Assembly (NCBI RefSeq): GCF_004364555.1
Contig: NZ_SOAM01000003.1
Location: 62,001-126,000 of the forward strand
Source: Amnibacterium kyonggiense
GTDB lineage: Bacteria > Actinomycetota > Actinomycetes > Actinomycetales > Microbacteriaceae
Reading direction: 5' to 3'
DNA length: 64,000 nt
Shown: positions 51,116 through 58,138 of the stretch, one piece after another
How positions within the stretch are numbered: position 1 is the first letter of the stretch
Layout of the letters: every line of letters starts with the position of its first letter
The notes under the pieces: generated by a model
The model's database searches: none
Seen by the model: the letters and a program-made list of their open reading frames with translations, nothing else
What the model was told of the DNA's origin: nothing
Translations under genes and position numbers: made by a program

Positions 51116-51992
51116 CGACGAGCTCCTCGGCGATCACGCGGCCGTCGAGCGCGTAGGCGTCCGGTCGGCGGTCGCGGAGGGCGAACATCGCGCGACGGGC
51201 TGCGGCGAGCTCGGTCGTCACGTCCACGGCGGCGATCGCGAGCCCCGGTCCCGTCCCGGTCTCCGCGAGCACCTCGCCGCCCGGGCCGATCACCGACGCG
51301 GAGCCGACGAACCGGAGGCGGCCGAAGGTGCCCGCCTGGTTCGACGCGACCCACACGACCTGGTTCTCGAGCGCGCGCGCCTGGTCGTAGAGGCGGAACC
51401 GCTTCGTCCAGCGGTCCTCGGCGAGGTCCGTCGCGGCCGCGGTCCGCGCTGCCGGCCACGCGGACACGCAGACGACCACCTCGGCGCCGTCGAGGGCGAG
51501 CGTGCGCGCTCCCTCCGGGAAGGCCTTGTCGTAGCAGATCATCAGGCCGAGCCGGCCGACGGGGCTGTCGAACGCGGTGAACGAGTCCCCGGCGGCGTAG
51601 CTCATGCCCTCGCCGAGCGGCTGGTGCACCTTGCGGTGCACGCCGAGCACCGCGTCCCGCGTCAGCGCGACGGCGGTGTTGTAGCGGACGGGCTCCGCCT
51701 CCGTCCCGGCCGCCTCGCAGATGCCGAGCACCAGGACGAGATCGCCGGCGAGCGCGCGCACCCGGGCGAGCTCCGGCCCGTCGATGCGGATCGCCGGCGG
51801 CAGGGAGTCGGGTCGGCTCGGGTCGCCGCGGCCGCCGAGGCTGGAGAGGTACCCGCCGAGGGCGGCCTCCGGCAGGGCGAGCAGGTCGGCTCCGGCCGCG
51901 GTCGCCTCGGCGACGAGCCGGGCGATGGTCGCGTAGTTCTCCTCCAGGTCGCGGCCGAACTCCTCGGACGCGGCGGCGAGCGTGACGGTCAT
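51108..51992 (-). CDS. nitC: Nit6803-type nitrilase (NitC)
   Basis: The 294-residue nitrilase has an intact catalytic triad: Glu42 in LPEAALGGYL, Lys121 in HRKVHQP and Cys153 in MICYDKAFPEG. It belongs to the Nit1C clade that includes Synechocystis Nit6803, which hydrolyses aliphatic and aromatic nitriles; in pseudomonads the cluster is linked to growth on cyanide as nitrogen source. GGAG precedes the ATG. The gene sits in the middle of the cluster between the fused acetyltransferase/AIR-synthase-like gene and nitG. Confidence 0.93.
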   Translation of the reverse strand: MTVTLAAASEEFGRDLEENYATIARLVAEATAAGADLLALPEAALGGYLSSLGGRGDPSRPDSLPPAIRIDGPELARVRALAGDLVLVLGICEAAGTEAEPVRYNTAVALTRDAVLGVHRKVHQPLGEGMSYAAGDSFTAFDSPVGRLGLMICYDKAFPEGARTLALDGAEVVVCVSAWPAARTAAATDLAEDRWTKRFRLYDQARALENQVVWVASNQAGTFGRLRFVGSASVIGPGGEVLAETGTGPGLAIAAVDVTTELAAARRAMFALRDRRPDAYALDGRVIAEELVDA

Positions 51993-52001
51993 GGCGCTCC
52001 T

Positions 52002-53417
52002 TCAGGCGTGCCCGAGCCCGGTGACGGGGCCCGGCAGCGCGGTCGTGGTCTCGCCGTCCGGCCAGGTGAGGCGGACGCCGGGCGCGGCGGTGAGGCGGCC
52101 GATCTCGGCCGTCGTCGTGAGCGGCGATCCCATGCGGGAGGCGCCGGGGGCGTCGGCGGTGAGCATGCCGAAGCCGGGGAAGCACGTGAGCCAGTCGCCC
52201 GTGGCGGCGTCCGCCGGAGCGGGCACCGCGGCGACCTCGATGTCCGCGCCGAGCCCGGCGGCCTCCGCGAGCATGCCCGCGGTGCCGACGACGCCGGCCA
52301 TGCTGACGTCCTTCGCCGCTCGTGGCACGGCGTCCCGGACCATCCGGCCCATGACGCGGAGCTCCTCGCCGGACCGGGAGGACGTCGAGTCCCACTGCAC
52401 GCCCTGCGCGCCCGGGCGCCACCCGCCGGAGAGGTCGGCGGTGAGCGAGAGCGCGTCGTGGCGCCGTCCTCCGCCGCCGGGCACCGGCTGCGCCGCGCGA
52501 CCGAGCGCGGTGACCGCGAGCGATGCAGCGACGCCGAGCTGGGTGTGGCCGCCGAGCACGGGCACGTCCCACGCCTCCGCCGCGCTCCGCAGCCCGCGGA
52601 TCACGCGCTGCACCGTGGCGAGATCCGGCCCGGCGACCGCGTCGAGCAGGCCGACCGGGGCGGCGCCCATCGCGGCGAGGTCGTTCACGTTGACGAGCAC
52701 CCCGCACCAGCCGGCCCACTCCGGGTCGCGCTGCACCATGGCCGGGAGGATCGCGTCGCACGCAGCGACGAGGTCGCTCCCGGGCACCGGGGCGCCGTCG
52801 TCCCCGACGAAGCCCTGACCGCCGAGCGACGCGGCGGCCGCCGAGCCCCAGGCCGCGCCGAACGGATCGAGGAGGGCCGCGAGGGGCGCCTTCGTCCGCT
52901 CGGCCAGCGCGCGGATCCGGTCGATCGGCCAGCGCATGCGGCGGTGGGGCGCGCCGGCGATCGAGGCCGGTCCGTGGTCCGTCCAGCCGAGCCGGGTGAA
53001 CAGGCCGGCGTACCGGTCCTGGACGGCCGCGTCGAAGCGGAGGACGCCGGACGCCTCCGCGACCAGGCAGGCCTCCTCGACGAGGCGGGCGCCGAGTCCG
53101 GCGGTGCCGCGGACCGTCCCGTCGACGACGAGCCGGCTGCCCGCCCACCACCCGATGTCGCGCTCGGTGAGCGGCGCGAGCCGCACGCCGCCGACGACGG
53201 CGCCGGTCTCCGTCGCGACGGCGACGAGCACGACCGCCCGCGGGTCGTCGTCCACGTCGTCCCGGTCCGAGCCGGCGAACAGGTGCTGCTCGTCGACGAA
53301 GCCGGTGCGCCGCAGCCGGCGGTAGGCCTCGAGCTCCGCCCCCTCCGCCCGCCGAACGGTCCACGGCGCCGTGCGCCGGGGCGAGCCGGTGAGGACGGGG
53401 ACGTCGAACCCGGTCAT
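52002..53417 (-). CDS. NitE-NitF fusion: GNAT acetyltransferase plus AIR-synthase-like protein
   Basis: At 471 residues this joins two Nit1C proteins. Residues about 20-150 are a GNAT domain (GAVVGGVRLAPLTERDIGWWAGSRLVVDGTVRGTAGLGARLVEEA). Residues about 160-471 resemble PurM/AIR synthase (GILVNVNDLAAMGA-like VLVNVNDLAAMGAAPVGLLDAV, VLGGHTQLGV, DVSMAGVVGTAGMLAE). The MSMEG_0567/sll0786-type proteins of actinobacteria have the same fusion. The AIR-synthase part suggests ATP-dependent activation of an amide or formamidine. It overlaps the radical SAM gene by ATGA. Confidence 0.87.
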   Translation of the reverse strand: MTGFDVPVLTGSPRRTAPWTVRRAEGAELEAYRRLRRTGFVDEQHLFAGSDRDDVDDDPRAVVLVAVATETGAVVGGVRLAPLTERDIGWWAGSRLVVDGTVRGTAGLGARLVEEACLVAEASGVLRFDAAVQDRYAGLFTRLGWTDHGPASIAGAPHRRMRWPIDRIRALAERTKAPLAALLDPFGAAWGSAAAASLGGQGFVGDDGAPVPGSDLVAACDAILPAMVQRDPEWAGWCGVLVNVNDLAAMGAAPVGLLDAVAGPDLATVQRVIRGLRSAAEAWDVPVLGGHTQLGVAASLAVTALGRAAQPVPGGGGRRHDALSLTADLSGGWRPGAQGVQWDSTSSRSGEELRVMGRMVRDAVPRAAKDVSMAGVVGTAGMLAEAAGLGADIEVAAVPAPADAATGDWLTCFPGFGMLTADAPGASRMGSPLTTTAEIGRLTAAPGVRLTWPDGETTTALPGPVTGLGHA

Positions 53418-54550
53418 GCGCCGGCCGTCTTCAGCACGCCGCACGCGCCGCACGCGGCGCAGCCGGCCTTCTGATCGGAGCCGAGCATCCCGGCGGCGAC
53501 GAGCAGCGCGGCGACCTGCCGCGACACCGTCTCGAGGATCGTCCGGTCCGGTGAGGGGACGCGGTCGACGTCGGTCGCGAGCGTGCCGCGGAGCGGGCGG
53601 AACGGCACCACGAACGGGTAGACGCCGAGCCCGATGAGCTCGTCCGCCCAGCGCGGCACGTCGTCGGGGTCCTCGCCGAGGCCGACGAGCAGGTACGTCG
53701 ACACCTGGTTGCGGCCGAACACCCGCACCGCCTCCGCCCACGCGGCGCGGTACTCGTCGAGCGTCACCGTGCTCTTGCCCGGCATCCACCGGCTGCGCAC
53801 CGCGTCGTCCATCGACTCGACGTGGATGCCGATCGACTCGGCGCCCGCGTCGTACAGGTCCTGGATCGCGCGGAGGTGCCGCGGCGGCTCGATCTGCACC
53901 TGGATCGCGAGCTCGGGCACGGCCTCCTTCACCGCCCGGACGCAGCGGGCGAGGTGCTTCGCGCCGCGGTCCCACCCGTTCGAGGTGCCCGTGGTCATCA
54001 CCATCTGCTCGACGCCGTCGAGGTCCCGCGCGGCGCGGGCGACCTCGGCGAGCATCGCCGGGGTCTTCACCGCGATCGTGGCGCCCGCCTCGAGCGAGGC
54101 CTCGATGGCGCAGAAGCGGCACCGCTGGTCCTCGTCGTAGCGGATGCAGGTCTGCACGACGGTCGTCGCGAGGACGTTCCGCCCGTGGAGCCGCGCGATC
54201 TGCTCGTAGGACGTCCCGTCCGCGGTGGCGAGGTCGTAGAACCGGGGCCGGCGCACGGGAGCGACGTCGATGCCGACGTCGATCGGCCCGGCGTCGCCGG
54301 TGTCGAGCAGCAGCCGGCCGCCGGAGACCAGGTACGGGCTGTGCGGGTTCACGGGGATGGCGGCCTGCTCGCCGTCCCACAGCACGTGGCCGTCGTCGCT
54401 CGGCCCGGCGCCCGCCTCGCGGTGGACGGGCGCCGCGATGCGCAGGCCGCGCAGCGCCACGTCCACGCGGCGGGCCACCGGGTCCGCGATCACCGGTGGT
54501 GCGACGGCCTCCCCCCGCACCGCCGGGAGTCCGAGATTCGTCGCCGGCAC
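53414..54550 (-). CDS. nitD: MSMEG_0568/NitD radical SAM protein
   Basis: The 378-residue radical SAM protein has cluster cysteines Cys135, Cys144 and Cys147 (CX8CX2C instead of CX3CX2C), followed by MTTGTSNGWDRGAKHL and a TIM-barrel core (VQIEPP, GIHVESMD). A C-terminal CAACGAC gives three closely spaced cysteines that could bind a second iron-sulfur cluster. It is the conserved radical enzyme of Nit1C clusters; its reaction is undefined. GTG start 2 bp after the nitB stop. Confidence 0.9.
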   Translation of the reverse strand: MPATNLGLPAVRGEAVAPPVIADPVARRVDVALRGLRIAAPVHREAGAGPSDDGHVLWDGEQAAIPVNPHSPYLVSGGRLLLDTGDAGPIDVGIDVAPVRRPRFYDLATADGTSYEQIARLHGRNVLATTVVQTCIRYDEDQRCRFCAIEASLEAGATIAVKTPAMLAEVARAARDLDGVEQMVMTTGTSNGWDRGAKHLARCVRAVKEAVPELAIQVQIEPPRHLRAIQDLYDAGAESIGIHVESMDDAVRSRWMPGKSTVTLDEYRAAWAEAVRVFGRNQVSTYLLVGLGEDPDDVPRWADELIGLGVYPFVVPFRPLRGTLATDVDRVPSPDRTILETVSRQVAALLVAAGMLGSDQKAGCAACGACGVLKTAGA

Positions 54551-54552
54551 GG

Positions 54553-55077
54553 TCAGACCATGTAGGTCGAGTTGATGACGGCGCCCTTGTTCGCGAAGTA
54601 GATCAGGGCGTCCTGGACGTCGAGCGGGTGGCACGGGACCGTGCCCTCGATGAGGTCCTCCTCGCGCAGGCCGTGCAGCGACAGGCCGAAGCGGCAGACG
54701 AAGACCGTGCCGCCCTCCTTGATGAAGGTCGTGATCGTGTCGTTGATGTTCTGCTCGCCAGGGAACGCGGAGTCGCCGGGCGTCGGGAAGCCGCGGGTGG
54801 CGATCGCGTTCATCGCGCCCGGGCCGTAGAAGTAGAGGACCGAGTCGAAGCCCTTGCGCAGGGCGCGGAGCGCCTGGAGGCAGGCGACGAAGCTGACGCT
54901 CGACTCGTGGGCGATGCCGTGCACGAGGGTGAGGTACGACTGCCCTGGCTCCGCCTGGATGTCGGGGAAGATCTTCGTCGAGCCGTAGATCGACGTGCCC
55001 TGCGGCTGCGTCGGGTGCGGCACCTCGGCCTTCGAGGTCTCGATGTTGGCGAGGATCGTGTCGTCGAACAGGGCCAT
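54553..55077 (-). CDS. nitB: MSMEG_0572/NitB nitrogen-starvation family protein
   Basis: The 174-residue protein starts MALFDDTILANIETSKAEV. SYLTLVHGIAHESSVSFVACLQALRAL and LYFYGPGAMNAIATRGFP give it a DsrE-like alpha/beta look with a Cys. A later segment reads GGTVFVCRFGLSLHG. It is the first conserved gene of Nit1C clusters and is reported in the nitrogen-starvation response of mycobacteria by family name. Its biochemical role is not known. AAGGAG precedes the ATG. Confidence 0.87.
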   Translation of the reverse strand: MALFDDTILANIETSKAEVPHPTQPQGTSIYGSTKIFPDIQAEPGQSYLTLVHGIAHESSVSFVACLQALRALRKGFDSVLYFYGPGAMNAIATRGFPTPGDSAFPGEQNINDTITTFIKEGGTVFVCRFGLSLHGLREEDLIEGTVPCHPLDVQDALIYFANKGAVINSTYMV

Positions 55078-55120
55078 CGGGGGCGCTCCTTGCGGGTCGG
55101 TGGTGAACGGGCCGGACGGG

Positions 55121-55942
55121 TCAGTAGAGGGCTTCGAAGTTCTCGCGGAGGAACAGCCGGCCGAGCTCGCCGTCCTCGACGGCGGCCTGCATGCGGGCGA
55201 GCTCCCCCGCGTGATCGCCCCACGGCTGGTCGGAGGCGAAGAGGATGCGGTCATGGCCGAGCCCGCGCCGCTCGATCTCGGCGACGAGCCAGACCGCGGC
55301 GAACCCGATGGCCCAGCTCGTGTCGCTGTAGACCCGCTTGCCGCGCTCGATCCAGTCGAAGAAGCGGGCGCCGATCAGCTTCATGTGGCCGCTCATGCCG
55401 CCGCCGAGGTGCACGAGGTGGATGCGGACGTCGTCGCCCCACCGCTCCACGAGGCCGCCGACGCGGTCGATGTCGCTGGCGCCGCCGGGCGAGGTGTGGA
55501 CGTGCACCGTGAGGTCGTGCTCGCGCGCCGCGTCGAACATGCGGCCCAGCTGCTCGAGGCACCCGTCGTCGTCGGCCGCGCCCCCGAGCAGGAAGCTCGT
55601 CTTCAGCGCGGCGACGCCGTCCTCGCCGGCGAGCGCGAGGGCCGCGGTGTTCCGCTCCGCGTCCTCCGGCTTCGGGGAGATCCACAGGCCGCACCGCACC
55701 CGGTCGTCCGCCTGGGCCGCGTCGAGCGCGAGCTGGTTCAGCTCGAACGCGACCTCCGGGATCGGGACGCCGTAGTTCGGGAGGACGAGGGCGCGCTCGG
55801 TGCCCTCCGCGTCGAGGTCGGCGAGGAAGGCCTTGACGGTCTCCTTCGCGGTGAGGTCCGCGCGGATCGCCGGGCCGCCGTAGAAGGGGAACGCGGGCAG
55901 GGCGCCGATGTGCCGATGCGCGTCGTGCACTCCGCCTGCCAT
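55121..55942 (-). CDS. Amidohydrolase_2-family metal-dependent hydrolase
   Basis: The 273-residue TIM-barrel hydrolase has DAHRHIG (HxH metal site), VHVHTSPGG, HLVHLGGGM and FASDQPWGDH (late Asp). It hydrolyses or decarboxylates carboxylic acids or amides. It lies 43 bp upstream of nitB in the same direction and starts the run of ten minus-strand genes, so it may process the amide or acid made by the nitrilase. It is not a core Nit1C gene. Confidence 0.82.
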   Translation of the reverse strand: MAGGVHDAHRHIGALPAFPFYGGPAIRADLTAKETVKAFLADLDAEGTERALVLPNYGVPIPEVAFELNQLALDAAQADDRVRCGLWISPKPEDAERNTAALALAGEDGVAALKTSFLLGGAADDDGCLEQLGRMFDAAREHDLTVHVHTSPGGASDIDRVGGLVERWGDDVRIHLVHLGGGMSGHMKLIGARFFDWIERGKRVYSDTSWAIGFAAVWLVAEIERRGLGHDRILFASDQPWGDHAGELARMQAAVEDGELGRLFLRENFEALY

Positions 55943-56029
55943 GGCTCAAGGCAATCGGTCGGCCGTTTCAGGATGGTTTCGCCGGGAACACCATCGGATC
56001 ACCACACGCCGGGCGTCGTTTCCGGCAGA

Positions 56030-56734
56030 TCACGGGACGATGTGCGGCCCCGCCACGAACAGGCCCTCCCGGACCGTGGCGAGGGTGCGCTCGAGCAGCG
56101 CCTCCCTCGCCGCCTCCGGGACGGAGCGGAGCGGACCGTCGAGCAGCAGCACCGCGAGCCCGTGCACCGCCGACCAGGCGGCGACCTCCGCGCCCGGGCG
56201 GCGCTCGGCGGGCATCGCCCCGGTCGCGACGGCGTCGTCGAGCACCTGGAGCAGCAGGCCGAACGGCCCGAGGCCGCCGTCCTCCGCGCCGCGTCCCGCC
56301 TCCGGGTCCGTGTGCACCGAGAAGGCGGTGCGGAAGAGGCCGGGTTCGCGCAGGGCGAATTGCACGTACGCGCGGCCGACCGCGTCGAGCCGGGCGCCCG
56401 GGTCGCCAGCGCGGTCGACGGCGCCGAGCTCGCGGACGATCTCGGACGCCACGAAGGCGAGGCAGCGCAGCGACACCGCGGCGAGCAGGTCCTCGCGGTC
56501 CGCGAAGTGGCGGTAGGCCGCGTTCGGCGACACGCCCGCCTGCCGCGTCGCCTCGCGCAGCACGACCGCGCTCGGGCCGCCCGCGGCGGCGAGGCGCAGC
56601 CCCGCCTCGACGAGGGCGTTCCGGAGGTCGCCGTGCCGGTACGCGCGGCGGGGCGCGGACCCGCTGTCGGTGGCGTCGCCCACACTGTCCCCATCTCGGT
56701 TGACAGTGTTCACATCGGGATCCGGATCGGCCAT
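56030..56734 (-). CDS. TetR-family transcriptional repressor
   Basis: The protein has about 234 residues. The N-terminal HTH is YRHGDLRNALVEAGLRLAAAGGPSAVVLREATRQAGVSPNAAYRHFADREDLLAAVS. A C-terminal ligand domain of TetR_C_33-like character follows. The start is uncertain. ATG 56734 stands seven bases after a TACGAT box, but GTG 56683 inside the operator would give a more usual length of 217. It is divergent from an MFS exporter and probably represses it through the 56682-56709 inverted repeat. Confidence 0.85.
   Translation of the reverse strand: MADPDPDVNTVNRDGDSVGDATDSGSAPRRAYRHGDLRNALVEAGLRLAAAGGPSAVVLREATRQAGVSPNAAYRHFADREDLLAAVSLRCLAFVASEIVRELGAVDRAGDPGARLDAVGRAYVQFALREPGLFRTAFSVHTDPEAGRGAEDGGLGPFGLLLQVLDDAVATGAMPAERRPGAEVAAWSAVHGLAVLLLDGPLRSVPEAAREALLERTLATVREGLFVAGPHIVP
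56682..56709. promoter_or_regulatory. TetR operator with TTGACA -35 box
   Basis: ACACTGTC (56682-56689) and GACAGTGT (56702-56709) form a perfect 8-bp inverted repeat with a 12-bp spacer. The right arm overlaps a consensus TTGACA at 56700-56705 on the plus strand, so a bound repressor would block the exporter promoter. Confidence 0.65.
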
Positions 56735-56765
56735 CATCGGCATCGTAGGACTGAGGAGGATCGCC

Positions 56766-58037
56766 ATGACCATCGCGCAGCCGGTCGCCTGGCGCCGCAA
56801 CGCGGCGCTCTTCCTGGGCGGCCAGACGATCTCGCTGTTCGGCTCGATGGTCGTCCAGTACGCGGTCATGTGGTACGTGACGCTGCAGACGCGCTCGGCG
56901 ATCGCGGTCGCGCTCTACGCGGTCGCGGCGTTCCTCCCTCAGGGCCTCGTCTCGATCTTCGGCGGCACCTTCGCCGACCGGGTCAACCGCAAGGCGCTGA
57001 TCATCGTGTCGGACACGAGCACCGCCCTGGCGACCCTCGGCCTCGCGGTCCTGATGCTGAACGGGGTGACCGACCTCTGGGTGATCCTCGTGGCGTGCGC
57101 CGCGCGCTCGGTCGGCGCGGGATTCCAGCAGCCCACCGTGCAGGCGGTGATCCCGCAGCTGGTGCCGGAGGAGCAGCTGCTCCGGATCAACGGCCTGTTC
57201 CAGACGATCCAGTCCGGCCTCGCGCTGCTCGCGCCCGCGGTCGCCGGCGCCGTGTTCGGCGCCTTCGGCATCGTGCCGACGTTCTTCCTCGACGTCGTGA
57301 CCGCACTGCTCGGCGTCGGGGTGCTGCTCCTCGTGACCGTCCCGACCCTCGACGCGGTCGCGGGGAAGACGACCGGGTTCCGGCAGGACCTCGTCGAGGG
57401 CGCGCGCTTCATCTGGCACCACGCGTTCATCCGGTGGCTGATGGTGCTCTTCGCCGTGATCATCGTGCTGACCGGGTCGCCCTCCTTCGTCACGCCGCTG
57501 CTCATCACGCAGGAGTGGGGCGGCGACGTGTGGCTGCTGACGGTGCTCGAGCTCGCGTTCAGCATCGGGATGCTGCTCGGCGGCGTCGCCGTGTCGACGG
57601 TGCTCGCGAAGCGCAGCCGCATCCGGATGATCGTGCTGTCGTCGTTCGGGTTCGGGGTGTTCTCGCTGGGGCTCGGCGTCGCGCCGACGCTCTGGGCGTT
57701 CTACGCGCTGATGTTCCTGTTCGGCGCGATGGTCCCGCTCTTCTCGGCGCCGTTCATGACGTTGGTGCAGGAGGCGGTGCCGCCGGAGAAGCAGGGCCGC
57801 GTCTTCAGCTACGTCACGATCGTGATGGCGCTGTCGTTCCCGCTCGGGATGGTCGCGTTCGGCCCGATCGCCGACGCGGCGGGCGTGCGGGCGCTGCTCG
57901 TCGGCACGGGCGTGCTCGCGCTCGTCGTCACCGGCGTCGCCGTGCTCGTCCCGTCCGGCCGCCGGGCGATGAAGGCGGCCGCGGAGGGCGCGGACCCGGC
58001 GGAGACGGCGCAGCGCGTGGAGGCGGAGGTCGCCTGA
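56766..58037 (+). CDS. MFS exporter (MFS_3/EntS-like)
   Basis: The 423-residue inner-membrane protein has 12 helices. GGTFADRVNRKALIIVSD is the loop 2-3 motif, and RSVGAGFQQPTVQAVIPQLVP and FSAPFMTLVQEAVPPEKQGRVFS are typical of EntS/macrolide-efflux (MefA-like) transporters. The ATG follows GAGGAGG. Its expression is probably induced when a ligand releases the divergent TetR repressor. The substrate is unknown. Confidence 0.9.
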   Translation: MTIAQPVAWRRNAALFLGGQTISLFGSMVVQYAVMWYVTLQTRSAIAVALYAVAAFLPQGLVSIFGGTFADRVNRKALIIVSDTSTALATLGLAVLMLNGVTDLWVILVACAARSVGAGFQQPTVQAVIPQLVPEEQLLRINGLFQTIQSGLALLAPAVAGAVFGAFGIVPTFFLDVVTALLGVGVLLLVTVPTLDAVAGKTTGFRQDLVEGARFIWHHAFIRWLMVLFAVIIVLTGSPSFVTPLLITQEWGGDVWLLTVLELAFSIGMLLGGVAVSTVLAKRSRIRMIVLSSFGFGVFSLGLGVAPTLWAFYALMFLFGAMVPLFSAPFMTLVQEAVPPEKQGRVFSYVTIVMALSFPLGMVAFGPIADAAGVRALLVGTGVLALVVTGVAVLVPSGRRAMKAAAEGADPAETAQRVEAEVA

Positions 58038-58054
58038 GCGGGTGCGCCCGAACA

Positions 58055-58112
58055 CGGGCGTGATCCGACGAGACGGGCGTCCTCGAACGCCCGGTTCGTC
58101 GGATCACGCCCG
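58055..58112. terminator. Nested bidirectional terminator
   Basis: A perfect 17-bp outer stem (58055-58071 with 58096-58112) encloses a second perfect 7-bp stem, CGGGCGT (58074-58080) with 58087-58093. It fills the convergent junction between the MFS exporter and the SNF2 helicase. Confidence 0.8.
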
Positions 58113-58138
58113 GATTCCGCCGCGGCGCATCCGGGCGC

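Noticed and set aside
56706-56715. GTGTTCACAT beside the TetR operator as a further island motif
   Set aside because: Only one half-site matches, the N9-spaced partner is absent, and the bases are explained by the TetR inverted repeat.
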